Below, piece after piece: positions 33,247-42,136 of a stretch of DNA of 51,405 nt. Both the position numbers and the translations under genes were made by a program. Source of the stretch: Verrucomicrobiaceae bacterium (GTDB taxonomy: Bacteria; Verrucomicrobiota; Verrucomicrobiia; Verrucomicrobiales; Verrucomicrobiaceae); the NCBI GenBank assembly GCA_027487315.1, contig JAIYDW010000218.1, positions 1 to 51,405 on the forward strand, read 5' to 3'. Position 1 is the first letter of the stretch. Every line of letters starts with the position of its first letter. The notes below the pieces were generated by a model that saw only the letters and a program-made list of their open reading frames with translations, made no database searches and was not told the origin of the DNA.

Positions 33247-34266
33247 ATGAGCCCCGAACTCAAAGACTCCAGCCAACCCTCCGTCGCCGTCTTCCCTTTC
33301 GACTTGGTTCGCCCCCAAATGCAAGTCGTTGAGGCCGCCATCCGCCAGCAGGCCGATGGCTTTGACCCTGGCGTCCAGGGCTACGTCAGCTACGTCTGCG
33401 AAACCTCAGGCAAACGCATCCGCCCCGCCCTCGCCCTCCTTGCCGGCGGCGCCACCGGCGGCATGACTGAGCACCACACCCGCCTCTCAGTGATCCTCGA
33501 GATGGTCCACATCGCCTCTCTCGTCCACGACGACATCATGGACGGCGCCGACATGCGCCGCGGTCTCCCCACCGCCTCAGCCAAGTGGGGCCACTCCCTC
33601 TCCGTCCTCCTCGGCGACGCCCTCTTCGCCTATGCCCTGGAGCTCGCTACCGAGTTCGAAGACAAAGAAGTCTGCCGCTCCATCGCTCGCGCCTCGCGTG
33701 ACGTCTGCACCGGCGAAATCCTCCAAACCCAGCGCCGCTTCGATCTCAATTTGACCATCCGCGAATACCTCCGGATCATCGAAATGAAAACCGCCGCCCT
33801 CTTCGCCATCGCCGCCCAGCTCGGCGCGCGATTGAATGGCCAGAGCGACCACGTCCAGGAAGCCCTCCACCGCTACGGCCTCAAACTCGGCACCGTCTAC
33901 CAAATCTACGACGACTGCCTCGACCTCGTTGGCGACGAGCAAAAAGTCGGCAAAACCCTCCGCACCGACCTCATCAAAGGCAAACTCACCCTGCCCATCC
34001 TCTATCTTCTCATGGACGCCACCGACGCCCAGAAGACCAAGCTCAACCGCATGCTCCTCAAAGGCGAACCCATGGACGCCTCCATCCTCGCCGGCATCGC
34101 CGACTACGAAGGCGCCATCGAACGCGCCGTTAAAGACGCCATGAATCTCCTCAAGGAAGCCATCGCCGAACTCGACTGCCTCCCCGACACCGTCTACCGC
34201 CAAGCCCTCGAAGGAACCGCCACCTACCTCCATAAGCTGCTCGACAACTGCCGCGTCATGGCTTGA
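33247..34266 (+). CDS. Polyprenyl diphosphate synthase (long chain)
   Basis: The 339-aa trans-isoprenyl diphosphate synthase has both aspartate-rich motifs: DDIMD (D95-D99) and DDCLD (D222-D226). GKRIRPALALLAGG and LRTDLIKGKLTLPILY also match. It extends allylic diphosphates for quinone side chains (IspB/octaprenyl type) or similar. The ATG at 33247 is preferred to a TTG at 33235. The next gene starts 12 bases later at a TTG codon. Confidence 0.92.
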   Translation: MSPELKDSSQPSVAVFPFDLVRPQMQVVEAAIRQQADGFDPGVQGYVSYVCETSGKRIRPALALLAGGATGGMTEHHTRLSVILEMVHIASLVHDDIMDGADMRRGLPTASAKWGHSLSVLLGDALFAYALELATEFEDKEVCRSIARASRDVCTGEILQTQRRFDLNLTIREYLRIIEMKTAALFAIAAQLGARLNGQSDHVQEALHRYGLKLGTVYQIYDDCLDLVGDEQKVGKTLRTDLIKGKLTLPILYLLMDATDAQKTKLNRMLLKGEPMDASILAGIADYEGAIERAVKDAMNLLKEAIAELDCLPDTVYRQALEGTATYLHKLLDNCRVMA

Positions 34267-34278
34267 CTTGCTCGCGCT

Positions 34279-34998
34279 TTGAGCGCCGCCGAATCATCCC
34301 CTTCACCCAATCGCATCGCGGACCTCCCCAGGGACGACCGCCCTCGCGAGCGCCTCCTCCGCCTCGGCCCCGCATCCCTCTCCGACGCCGAACTCCTCGC
34401 CCTCTTCATCAACACTGGCATCCCCGGCGAAAACGCCATCCAGGTCGCCCAGCGTCTTCTCAAAACCCACGGCAGCCTCGCCCAACTCGCACGCCTCACC
34501 CCCCAACTTCTGCGCAACGAAAAAGCCCTCGGCCCCGCCAAAGCCGCCCTCCTCACCGCCGCCTTCGAGATCGGCCGCCGAGCTGAACGCGAAACCCTCA
34601 TCGAACAGCCCCTCAGCACCCCCGAACTCATCTACCAGTTCGTCGGCCCGGACATGCGCCACCTCCCGCATGAAACCGTCCGCGTCCTTCTCGTCAACAC
34701 CCGCCTCAGCTTCGTCCGCCAGGAACAAATCTCCCACGGCACCGTCAACGAATCCATGGCCCATCCACGCGATGTCCTCCGCCCCGCCATCGCACATGCC
34801 GCCTGGGGTTTCATCCTCGTCCACAATCACCCCTCCGGCGATCCCTCCCCCAGTGATGCCGACTTCCGCATGACCCGCCGTATCCGCGAAGCCTCCGAAG
34901 TCCTCGGCATCAAATTCCTCGACCACGTCATCATCGGTGCCCCCTCCGAAACCCGCTCCAGCCCCTACTTCAGCTTCCGCGAAGCCGGCATCCTCTAA
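34279..34998 (+). CDS. radC: RadC-family JAB-domain protein
   Basis: The 239-aa protein from a TTG start has the RadC layout: an N-terminal HhH-like part (LPRDDRPRERLLRLGPASLSD; IRT-like) and a C-terminal JAB/MPN metalloprotease-like domain with HNHPSGDPSPSDAD. All metal-binding positions (His, His, Asp) appear intact. RadC was once linked to recombination repair; its real activity is unresolved. It is probably co-transcribed with the polyprenyl synthase. Confidence 0.9.
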   Translation: MSAAESSPSPNRIADLPRDDRPRERLLRLGPASLSDAELLALFINTGIPGENAIQVAQRLLKTHGSLAQLARLTPQLLRNEKALGPAKAALLTAAFEIGRRAERETLIEQPLSTPELIYQFVGPDMRHLPHETVRVLLVNTRLSFVRQEQISHGTVNESMAHPRDVLRPAIAHAAWGFILVHNHPSGDPSPSDADFRMTRRIREASEVLGIKFLDHVIIGAPSETRSSPYFSFREAGIL

Positions 34999-35013
34999 TC
35001 CTCCTTCTCCCCC

Positions 35014-35805
35014 ATGCCCCACCCCACCGCCCTCATCCACCCAGACGCCCAAATCCACCCCACCGCGGACATCGGCCCCTACGTCATCATCGACGGACCC
35101 GCCATCATCTCCGAACGTTGCCGCATCGAAGCCCACGCCCAAATCGTCGGCCAAGTCCACCTCGCTCCCGACTGCGTCATCGGCCGCGCCGCCATCATCG
35201 GCGCCGCCCCTCAAGACCTCGGCTTCGACCCCGCCACCATCAGCGGTGTCGAAATCGGACCCCGCACCGTCATCCGCGAACACGTCACCATCCATCGCGG
35301 CAGCAAGCCAGACAGCCTCACCCGACTCGGTTCCGACAACTTCCTCATGGTCGGCTGCCACCTCGGCCACGACGTCATCATTGGCTCCCACAACATCATC
35401 GCCAACGCCGCCCTCCTCGCCGGCCACGTCCACGTCGGCGATCGCACTTTCATTGGCGGCGGCGCCGTCTTCCACCAGTTCCTGCGCATCGGCGACTCCT
35501 GCGTCATCCAGGGCAACGGCTCCTTCAGCAAAGACATCCCCCACTACTGCTGCGCCCAGCGCATCAATCGCATCACCGGCCTCAACATCATCGGTCTCCG
35601 AAGACAGGGCTTCACCAGCCAGGACAGAGCCGAACTTAAATCACTCTTTGACCTCCTTTTCCGCAGTGGCCGCAACCTCTCCCAAGCCATCGAATCCGCA
35701 GCCAACACCCCTTGGAGCCCGCGTGCCGCACACCTCCTAGACTTCGTTACCACCCCGGGTCGAAAAGGCATCTGCGCCGTCCGCCCGGGAAAGGACGAGG
35801 AATAA
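35014..35805 (+). CDS. lpxA: LpxA-type acyl-ACP UDP-GlcNAc O-acyltransferase
   Basis: The 263-aa left-handed beta-helix protein has hexapeptide repeats from residue 5. It has the LpxA catalytic region (NFLMVGCHLGHDVIIG, His in the CHLGHD motif) and C-terminal helices (GLRRQGFTSQDRAELKSLFDLLF) typical of LpxA. It would catalyse the first step of lipid A synthesis, which fits a Gram-negative outer membrane and the LPS-type genes nearby. No lpxD, fabZ or lpxB follows, unlike in Proteobacteria. LpxD-like or other acyltransferases are less likely because of the C-terminal match. Confidence 0.85.
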   Translation: MPHPTALIHPDAQIHPTADIGPYVIIDGPAIISERCRIEAHAQIVGQVHLAPDCVIGRAAIIGAAPQDLGFDPATISGVEIGPRTVIREHVTIHRGSKPDSLTRLGSDNFLMVGCHLGHDVIIGSHNIIANAALLAGHVHVGDRTFIGGGAVFHQFLRIGDSCVIQGNGSFSKDIPHYCCAQRINRITGLNIIGLRRQGFTSQDRAELKSLFDLLFRSGRNLSQAIESAANTPWSPRAAHLLDFVTTPGRKGICAVRPGKDEE

Positions 35806-35908
35806 AGGTTGCCAATCCTTGGAAACAGGCACACAATCCGCGCTCGTTTTTCGGACTCAAATCATCTCCGCAAAGCCCCCTGCAAACTCACCTCAACCGT
35901 CGAAATTT

Positions 35909-37093
35909 ATGCCCGCAAAGCCCAAGACGACCGGCAAGAAGCCAGCAGCCAAATCTGCTCCTGCCCCAGCCAAAAAAGTGACCGCCAAAAAGTCACCTGC
36001 CAAACCGGCTCCTAAAGCCGTCAAAGCCGCCCCGTCAAAGGCCAAACCCAAGGTGATCGCCAACGCAGGCAAATCCAAAAATTCTCCCAAAAAGCCCGCC
36101 CCATCCGCCAAGCCGGCGCCCAAGGCCGCTGCCAAATCTCCCTCGAAAACCAAGCCCGCTAAACCCGCTCCTAAAGCGAAGCCAGCGGCCCCGGTCAAAT
36201 CCAAGGTCAAATCCAAAGCAGCGGCTCCCAAGCCCCCCGTCAAAGCGGCCAAGGCAAAAAATGCCCCAAAGCCCATCGTGAAAAAAACCTCCGCCAAATC
36301 CACCCCCGCCGCCAAGAAACCCGCCACCAAGTCCAAGCCCGCCGCTAAAGCGCCTGCCAAGCCTGCCCCCAAGGCACCCGCTAAGCCAGCTGCCAAAGCC
36401 CCTGCTAAACCCGCCGCCAAAGCTCCCGCAGCGAAAGCCCCGGCCGCCAAACCAGCCGTTGACTCCAAAGCCATCAAAGCCGCCCCGCCCGCTCCCAAGC
36501 GCGCCCCCAAGGCCACCACGGCTCCCCCCACTCCCCTCGGCAAAATGCCCCGCCGCCGCGTCGATGACGAACCCGAAATCACCATCGAACCCGTCAAAGG
36601 CCCTGTGAAGATGACCCCCTGGCTCATCAAACAAAAAAAACGCCTCACCGAACTTCGCGATAGCTACCTCAACGCCATCGAAGGCGTCGCCAACGAGACC
36701 ATCCGCATGCGCCCCGAAGACGGCGCCAACTCCGCCTTCGGCATGCACCAAGCCGACGCCGGTAGCGACGCCTACGACCGCGACTTCGCCCTCAGCCTCC
36801 TCGGCAAAGAGCAAGACGCCCTCTATGAAATCAACGAAGCCCTCAAACGCATCGAACAGGGCGTTTACGGCATCTGCGAAATGTCCGCCGCCAAAATCTC
36901 CCAGGAACGCCTCGAAGCCCTCCCCTTCACCCGCTACACCGTCGTTTGCCAGGAGCGCATCGAACGCCAGCAAATGGGTGGCCGCGGCGCCCGCCAAGTC
37001 CGTCCTCTCTTCGGTCTCGACGACGCCGGCGAGTCCTCCGGAGACTCCTCCGACGAAGAGGAAGGCGAAACACTTGACAGCAATCGCGATTAA
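35909..37093 (+). CDS. Lys/Ala/Pro-rich tail fused to DksA/TraR-like domain
   Basis: Starting from the ATG at 35909 (an in-frame ATG at 35819 would add 30 unlike residues), the 394-aa protein has two parts. Residues 1 to about 225 are a histone-H1-like run of K, A and P (PAKPAPKAPAKPAAKAP type). Residues about 230-394 form a DksA/TraR-like coiled coil and a zinc-finger-like tip, YGICEMSAAKIS...VVCQERIE. The usual CxxC pairs are reduced to one Cys each, so zinc binding may be lost. An acidic C-terminus (SSDEEEGE) ends it. DksA tunes RNA polymerase; the basic tail suggests nucleic-acid binding. Confidence 0.82.
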   Translation: MPAKPKTTGKKPAAKSAPAPAKKVTAKKSPAKPAPKAVKAAPSKAKPKVIANAGKSKNSPKKPAPSAKPAPKAAAKSPSKTKPAKPAPKAKPAAPVKSKVKSKAAAPKPPVKAAKAKNAPKPIVKKTSAKSTPAAKKPATKSKPAAKAPAKPAPKAPAKPAAKAPAKPAAKAPAAKAPAAKPAVDSKAIKAAPPAPKRAPKATTAPPTPLGKMPRRRVDDEPEITIEPVKGPVKMTPWLIKQKKRLTELRDSYLNAIEGVANETIRMRPEDGANSAFGMHQADAGSDAYDRDFALSLLGKEQDALYEINEALKRIEQGVYGICEMSAAKISQERLEALPFTRYTVVCQERIERQQMGGRGARQVRPLFGLDDAGESSGDSSDEEEGETLDSNRD

Positions 37094-37116
37094 GCTATTC
37101 TCACGCCCCTCATTTT

Positions 37117-37290
37117 ATGCCTCGCGATATCATCACCCTCGAATGCACGGAAGCCAAAGCCGCTGGCATGCCCACCTCTCGTTACGTCACCACCCGTAAC
37201 AAGAAAAGCGTCCGCACCCCAGGCCGCCTTGAAAAAGTCAAATTCAACCCCTTCATGAAGAAGCGCACCTTGCACCGCGAGATCCGCTAA
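37117..37290 (+). CDS. rpmG: 50S ribosomal protein L33
   Basis: This 57-aa gene begins at the ATG at 37117 (product MPRDIITLECTEAKAAGMP, ending MKKRTLHREIR). The pattern of Y-V-T-T-R-N-K and E-K-V-K-F-N-P-F is diagnostic of bacterial L33. It has a single Cys (C10), so it is the zinc-free type. It lies 23 bases after the DksA-like gene and 40 bases before rpsR, with which it probably shares a transcript ending at the terminator at 37615. Confidence 0.93.
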   Translation: MPRDIITLECTEAKAAGMPTSRYVTTRNKKSVRTPGRLEKVKFNPFMKKRTLHREIR

Positions 37291-37330
37291 TCCTTCAGGG
37301 ACACCTCAAACCCGCTTCCAGCTTAAGCCT

Positions 37331-37570
37331 ATGCAACCGAAAACCCCAGAGCGCGCCATGAACCTGCGCCGTGCCAACCGCCGCCTCCCTCGTCGGCGCC
37401 TGGACGTGCCACTCGAACTCCTCAACTACAAAAACCCGGAGCTCCTCTCCCGCTTTTGTTCCGAAACCGGCAAGCTCCTGCCTCGCCGCGTCACCGGCGT
37501 TCCCGCCTGGCTCCACCGGAAAATCACCCGCGAAGTCAAGCGCGCCCGCGCCCTGAACCTCCTCGTCTAG
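37331..37570 (+). CDS. rpsR: 30S ribosomal protein S18
   Basis: The 79-aa product matches S18: YKNPELLSRFCSETGKLLPRRVTGV then LHRKITREVKRARALNLLV shortened here to motif cores YKNPELL, RRVTGV and KRARALNLL. S18 pairs with S6 on the small-subunit platform. Its usual partner genes rpsF, ssb and rplI are not here; L33 is upstream instead. An intrinsic terminator follows 44 bases after the stop. Confidence 0.95.
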   Translation: MQPKTPERAMNLRRANRRLPRRRLDVPLELLNYKNPELLSRFCSETGKLLPRRVTGVPAWLHRKITREVKRARALNLLV

Positions 37571-37614
37571 TCCTTCGCCGACTCGTCTCGGCACCGCCTC
37601 GCGATGTTTCTTCT

Positions 37615-37653
37615 CCCCACTGTTGCCTCCTGGTGACAGTGGGGTTTTTCTTT
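37615..37653 (+). terminator. Intrinsic terminator after rpmG-rpsR
   Basis: The stem CCCCACTGT (37615-37623) and ACAGTGGGG (37636-37644) is perfect over 9 bp with a 12-base loop, followed at once by TTTTTCTTT. This is the clearest rho-independent terminator in the window. Confidence 0.92.
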
Positions 37654-37665
37654 CTCGCCCCCTCC

Positions 37666-38463
37666 ATGAGCCTCACCGACACCCAATCCGAACTCGACCA
37701 CCGCCGCCTCCCCATCGACCGCGTCGGCGTCCGCGGCGTCCAGTTCCCCCTCTCCATCGCCGACCGCGAACTTCGCCCCCAGCACACCGTCGCCACCGTC
37801 TCCATGGCGGTCGACCTCCCCCACCAATACAAAGGCACCCACATGAGCCGCTTCATGCAGGTCCTCCACTCCCACGGCTCCGAACTCACCGTCGCCAACG
37901 CCGCAGCCATCCCCCGCGAACTCCTCAATCGCCTCGAAGCCCGCCGCGCCCATCTCGAACTCCGCTTCCCCTACTTCCGCTCCAAAGCCGCTCCCGTCAC
38001 CGGCACCCAAGGCCTCCTCGACTACGGCGTCCTCTTCGAAATCAACGCCGAAGCCGACCAAACCGACTTCGTCGTCACCGTCTCCGTCCCCGTCACCACC
38101 CTCTGCCCCTGCTCCAAAGCCATCAGCGACCGCGGCGCCCACAACCAGCGCGGCGTCGTCACCCTGTCCGTCCGCTTCACCCAACCCGTCTGGCTCGAAG
38201 ACCTCATCGAACTCATCGAATCCTCTGCCTCCAGCCCCCTCTACTCCATCCTCAAACGCCCCGACGAAAAATTCGTCACCGAAGCCGCCTACGATAACCC
38301 CGTCTTCGTCGAAGACCTCGTCCGAAACGTAGCCCTAAAAGCCAACGATCACCCCCACATCACCTGGTACCGTGTCGAAGCCGAAAACTACGAATCCATC
38401 CACAACCACAACGCCTGGGCCATGATCGAAAAGCCTAAAGTAGACAATCCCGATAGGGAATAG
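37666..38463 (+). CDS. folE2: GTP cyclohydrolase IB (FolE2)
   Basis: The product from the ATG at 37666 has 265 aa. It matches FolE2, which converts GTP to 7,8-dihydroneopterin triphosphate, the entry step to folate and some queuosine-type pathways. The start is downstream of the terminator, so longer readings are rejected. Signature VGVRGVQFPL, MSRFMQVLHSHG and LCPCSKAISDRGAHNQRG are present. The Cys and His of the last motif are C147 and H159, the same numbers reported for the Neisseria enzyme. FolE2 is metal-flexible and often replaces zinc-dependent FolE. Confidence 0.93.
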   Translation: MSLTDTQSELDHRRLPIDRVGVRGVQFPLSIADRELRPQHTVATVSMAVDLPHQYKGTHMSRFMQVLHSHGSELTVANAAAIPRELLNRLEARRAHLELRFPYFRSKAAPVTGTQGLLDYGVLFEINAEADQTDFVVTVSVPVTTLCPCSKAISDRGAHNQRGVVTLSVRFTQPVWLEDLIELIESSASSPLYSILKRPDEKFVTEAAYDNPVFVEDLVRNVALKANDHPHITWYRVEAENYESIHNHNAWAMIEKPKVDNPDRE

Positions 38464-38535
38464 TATAAATCACCTTGACCGCACCCCAATCGCGTCCACC
38501 TTCCTTTAATTAAAATCCCAACCATCCTCATCGCC

Positions 38536-40332
38536 ATGTCAAAAGCCTCCGTCGAAGAAATCAAACTTGAATCCCACGGCCTCCGCGGCCAGCTCGCCGA
38601 ACTCTTCGCCGACACCAGCTCCCCCAGCATCCCCGACGACGCAAACATCCTCCTCAAACACCACGGCTCCTACCAGCAGGACGACCGCGACAAACGCGCT
38701 GCCCTGGTCAAAGCCAAGCAGGAAAAAGCCTGGAGCTTCATGATCCGCTCCAAAATGCCCGGCGGACGCATCTCCTCCGAACAATGGCTCATCCACGATG
38801 ACCTCTGCGAAAAAGCCATGGGCAACATGCGCCTCACCAACCGCCAGGGCATCCAGCTCCACGGCGTCCTCAAAGGCGGCCTCAAAGAAGTCATTCATAA
38901 CGTCTGCCATTCCGGCCTCTCCACCATGGGTGCCTGCGGCGACGTCGTCCGCAACACCATGGGCCCCGCCGCCCCAATCAAAGACATCCTCCACGCCGAT
39001 ACCCAGCGCCTCACCGAGGAAATCTCCCAGCGCTTCCTCTGGCGCTCCACCGCCTACGCCGACATCTGGCTCGACGGTGAAAAAATCGACCCCGAATGGA
39101 TCAAAGACCCCGAGGTCAACCCCGCCGTCCGCCAGGCCACCCAAGCCCCCGAAGGCGAAGACCCCATCTACGGCAAACTCTACCTGCCCCGCAAATTCAA
39201 AATCGGCGTCGCCATCGCCCCCCGCAACGACTCCGACATCTTCTCCCAGGACATCGGTCTCGTCCCCAACCTCGTCAACGGCGTGGTCGAAGGCTACACC
39301 CTCTTTGTCGGCGGCGGCTTCGGCATGAACCACGGCAACCTCACCACCCGCCCCTTCCTCGCCCAACCCCTCTTCTACATCCATCGCGCCCACGTCGTCG
39401 ACGCCATCGAAGCTGTAGTCACCACCCAGCGCGACCATGGTAACCGCGAGGAACGCAAAAACGCTCGCCTCAAGTATACCGTGCAAACCATGGGCATCGA
39501 CGGCTTCCGCGCCGAAGTCACCCGCCGCCTCCCAGGCATCGAAACCTTCCCCGCCAAAGACATCCAGTTCGACACCGTCGAAGACAACCTCGGCTGGCAC
39601 GAACAGGGCGACGGCAAACTCTACTGCGCCGTCTACGTCAGCATGGGCCGCATCGACAACAAAACCGACGGCCCGCAATACCGCGCCGGCTTCCGCGAAA
39701 TCGCCGAAACCATCGGCTGCCCGATCATCGTCACTGCCAACACCAACCTCATCCTCGCCGACATCGATCCCGCGGATAAGGCCAAAGTCGACGCCATCCT
39801 CGCCAAACACGGCATCGTCCACGCCCACGACGTCGGCTTCACCCGCGCCCGCACCGTCGCCCACGCCTGCGTCGCCCTCCCAACCTGCGGCCTCGCCCTC
39901 AGCGAATCCGAACGCGCCCTTCCCGGCTTCATGGATTCCATCGACGCCACCCTCCGTGATCTCGGCCTCGAAGACGAACCCATCCTCTTCCGCATGACCG
40001 GCTGCCCCAACGGCTGCGGCCGCCCCTACAACGCCGACTTCGGCTTCGTCGGTCGCGCCCCCAACAAATGGGCCATGTTCGTCGGCGGCAGCATCCGCGG
40101 CAATCGCCTCGCCGGCCTCGAATTCAAATCCGTCCTCGGAGAAGAAATCCCCGTCAAAGTCCGCGAATACCTCGAAGCCTTCAAAGCCGAGCGCCAACCC
40201 GGTGAAATCTTCGCCGACTGGTTCGCCCGCGCCCGCGAACTCGGCCCCACCCCCGCCGTCGAACAATTCCACATCGAAATCGCCGAACGCAACGCCCGCC
40301 TCGCCGGTGAAAAAGTCGAGGCCGCAGGCTGA
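38536..40332 (+). CDS. Siroheme [4Fe-4S] sulfite/nitrite reductase
   Basis: This 598-aa protein belongs to the ferredoxin-type sulfite/nitrite reductase family. The cluster and siroheme ligands are intact: C445-x5-C451 (CVALPTC) and C490-x3-C494 (CPNGC) in TGCPNGCGRPY. SKMPGGRIS and NMRLTNRQGIQ in the N-terminal half match as well. CysI-type sulfite reductase is favoured because of the RPY ending, though NirA-type use cannot be excluded. It acts in the cytoplasm for assimilatory sulfur. No cysJ flavoprotein is next to it, so ferredoxin is the likely donor. Confidence 0.88.
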   Translation: MSKASVEEIKLESHGLRGQLAELFADTSSPSIPDDANILLKHHGSYQQDDRDKRAALVKAKQEKAWSFMIRSKMPGGRISSEQWLIHDDLCEKAMGNMRLTNRQGIQLHGVLKGGLKEVIHNVCHSGLSTMGACGDVVRNTMGPAAPIKDILHADTQRLTEEISQRFLWRSTAYADIWLDGEKIDPEWIKDPEVNPAVRQATQAPEGEDPIYGKLYLPRKFKIGVAIAPRNDSDIFSQDIGLVPNLVNGVVEGYTLFVGGGFGMNHGNLTTRPFLAQPLFYIHRAHVVDAIEAVVTTQRDHGNREERKNARLKYTVQTMGIDGFRAEVTRRLPGIETFPAKDIQFDTVEDNLGWHEQGDGKLYCAVYVSMGRIDNKTDGPQYRAGFREIAETIGCPIIVTANTNLILADIDPADKAKVDAILAKHGIVHAHDVGFTRARTVAHACVALPTCGLALSESERALPGFMDSIDATLRDLGLEDEPILFRMTGCPNGCGRPYNADFGFVGRAPNKWAMFVGGSIRGNRLAGLEFKSVLGEEIPVKVREYLEAFKAERQPGEIFADWFARARELGPTPAVEQFHIEIAERNARLAGEKVEAAG

Positions 40333-42090
40333 TCACCGAAACACCGCATCCACCCCCATCGCGCTCTCCCGCGCAAACTTCGGAATCCAATTCGGCCTCC
40401 GCCTCGCGATCACGCGGTAAATCATCGACAGCACATGCAGCGTCAAAATCCGGTCAATGAACCGGTAACCGCGCTTGCGCCGCATCAACACCTGGATCGC
40501 CCATCCCAAATACCTCCGCTTGAAATACAGCGGCTGAAAATCCGTCTTCACCCGGTATCGCGCCCGCAGCCCGCGCTTCGGATACTTCGCCTTGTATTCC
40601 GCCTTCGCCCCGCGAATCCGCCCCTCCATCTCCGGCGTGAACGGCGTCAAATAATACTCCCTGGCAAGCGCTAGCAGCCGGAACGTGTCCGCCATGTACT
40701 CAATGTCCTCCATGGGCACCCCCGCCCTCACCGCCAGCCCCTTCATCTGTTCCAACCGCTCCAAACAGCGCATCGCCGACCTCAGCGACGCCTCGGGATC
40801 CTGCACAAAATAAAGCATCACTTTCTTGATCGAGTGACTGATGAACAGATTGCCCCAGTAAACCTGCAACAACGGCGGAATCCGCACCCTCCGGAAATAC
40901 AACTTCCGCCGCGCGAACTCCTCCACATACAGCAGCTCGAGAATCACCTCGTCTGAAAACCGCAACAACTGCAGCAGCGCCAGCGGATCCCCCAACCCAC
41001 GCTCCTTCGCAAACGCCTCCACCGCCTGCTCCACAATCCATCCGTCCTTCATTAACCGGATCGTCGTGAACGTATTCAGGTCCGTCCACACCGCCGCCTC
41101 ATCCAAAAAAGCCAGCCTCCGAAACGGCACCCACCCACCCGTCTGGCACCACACCATGCACCCAATCAAATGGTCCGCATGCCGCAGTTCACGAATGATC
41201 CGCTCATACTCCCATCCCGTAAAACTCGGATACTCCCCGCACCCCTCATACTCACGCTTCGTCTGCAACTCCACGATCGTCGCCAACGACGTCCGAAAGA
41301 AATTCCGGTTCACCGTTAGATACCGAAAAAAATCCGACTCCCCATACTTCATCGAGATCACCAGCGCCTCGCTCTCAATCCCCTCGAACACCTTCTGAAA
41401 CGTCTTCCGATTCCACATCAAATCCCCGATCCGATACGCCCCCACCGTCCACGTCCGAAAAATCAACCGCCTCCCGTGCCGCTCAAACACCGGCAACAGC
41501 GCACTCAACATCTCCCTCGCCTCCCTCGGCTCCCGGATCACCAACTCACTGTGAAAATCATCCCGCACATCCTTCCCGTCCGATTCCCCTATCCGCAAAA
41601 TCACCCCCGCCACCTCCGGAAAATCCATCAAGAACCCATCCATCAACTCCTTCAAATACCCCAAGACCAACTTCAAATCCCCGCCCAACCGCTCCCTCAC
41701 CTCGACCGAACTGCAAAACACATCCATCGTCAAATACACCCTCAACCCATGCCTCGCCGCGATCTCCAAACACGGCCTCACCAACCCTCGACACCGCTCC
41801 ACCACCGCCACACTGCCCTCATCCAACTCGGCATGCAGCGCCAAATGCGTCACATCATCGAGCGAGACCGCATTGTATCCCCACGCCGCCGACCTCTCAC
41901 AAACCTGGTCAAACTCCTCATACAACTTCTCCCTCCAAGTCCCCGCCCCCTCACCTGCCAGCATCGCCCCCACATGATGCCAGGGAATCTTTGACCAATT
42001 GATCGTTCGCTGATCATAGCCACGAAAAAACGGCCCGATCGCATCAATCAGGTAAAGGCTGGATGGGTTGGAATCCACTCCCCGCCTCAC
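40333..42090 (-). CDS. Predicted TIM-barrel, glycoside-hydrolase-like protein
   Basis: The product is about 585 aa. A GTG at 42090 with GGAGGA 9 bases upstream is preferred over a TTG at 42114. No signal peptide was seen. The N-terminal half has a (beta/alpha)-like pattern, with YLIDAIGPFFRG, GYNAVSLDDVTHLALH, HGLRVYLTMDVF and VAGVILRIGES; the Asp and Glu ends of these strands resemble GH67-type alpha-glucuronidases. The C-terminal half is helical and rich in Arg and aromatic residues. I recognise no specific family. It closes a minus-strand group with two glycosyltransferases, so a surface-polysaccharide role is likely. Confidence 0.5.
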   Translation of the reverse strand: MRRGVDSNPSSLYLIDAIGPFFRGYDQRTINWSKIPWHHVGAMLAGEGAGTWREKLYEEFDQVCERSAAWGYNAVSLDDVTHLALHAELDEGSVAVVERCRGLVRPCLEIAARHGLRVYLTMDVFCSSVEVRERLGGDLKLVLGYLKELMDGFLMDFPEVAGVILRIGESDGKDVRDDFHSELVIREPREAREMLSALLPVFERHGRRLIFRTWTVGAYRIGDLMWNRKTFQKVFEGIESEALVISMKYGESDFFRYLTVNRNFFRTSLATIVELQTKREYEGCGEYPSFTGWEYERIIRELRHADHLIGCMVWCQTGGWVPFRRLAFLDEAAVWTDLNTFTTIRLMKDGWIVEQAVEAFAKERGLGDPLALLQLLRFSDEVILELLYVEEFARRKLYFRRVRIPPLLQVYWGNLFISHSIKKVMLYFVQDPEASLRSAMRCLERLEQMKGLAVRAGVPMEDIEYMADTFRLLALAREYYLTPFTPEMEGRIRGAKAEYKAKYPKRGLRARYRVKTDFQPLYFKRRYLGWAIQVLMRRKRGYRFIDRILTLHVLSMIYRVIARRRPNWIPKFARESAMGVDAVFR

Positions 42091-42136
42091 ACCACGCTTT
42101 CCTCCCCCGATCAATCATCCCTGCGTGACAGAATCG

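Noticed and set aside
37456-37665. Upstream extension of folE2
   Set aside because: It would run through the rpsR 3' end and the intrinsic terminator; the ATG at 37666 gives the normal FolE2 start.
38539-40272. Long reverse-strand frame (577 codons) opposite the sulfite reductase gene
   Set aside because: It mirrors the C-rich third positions of the real gene, and its product is a Gly/Val/Asp/Ala string without motifs.
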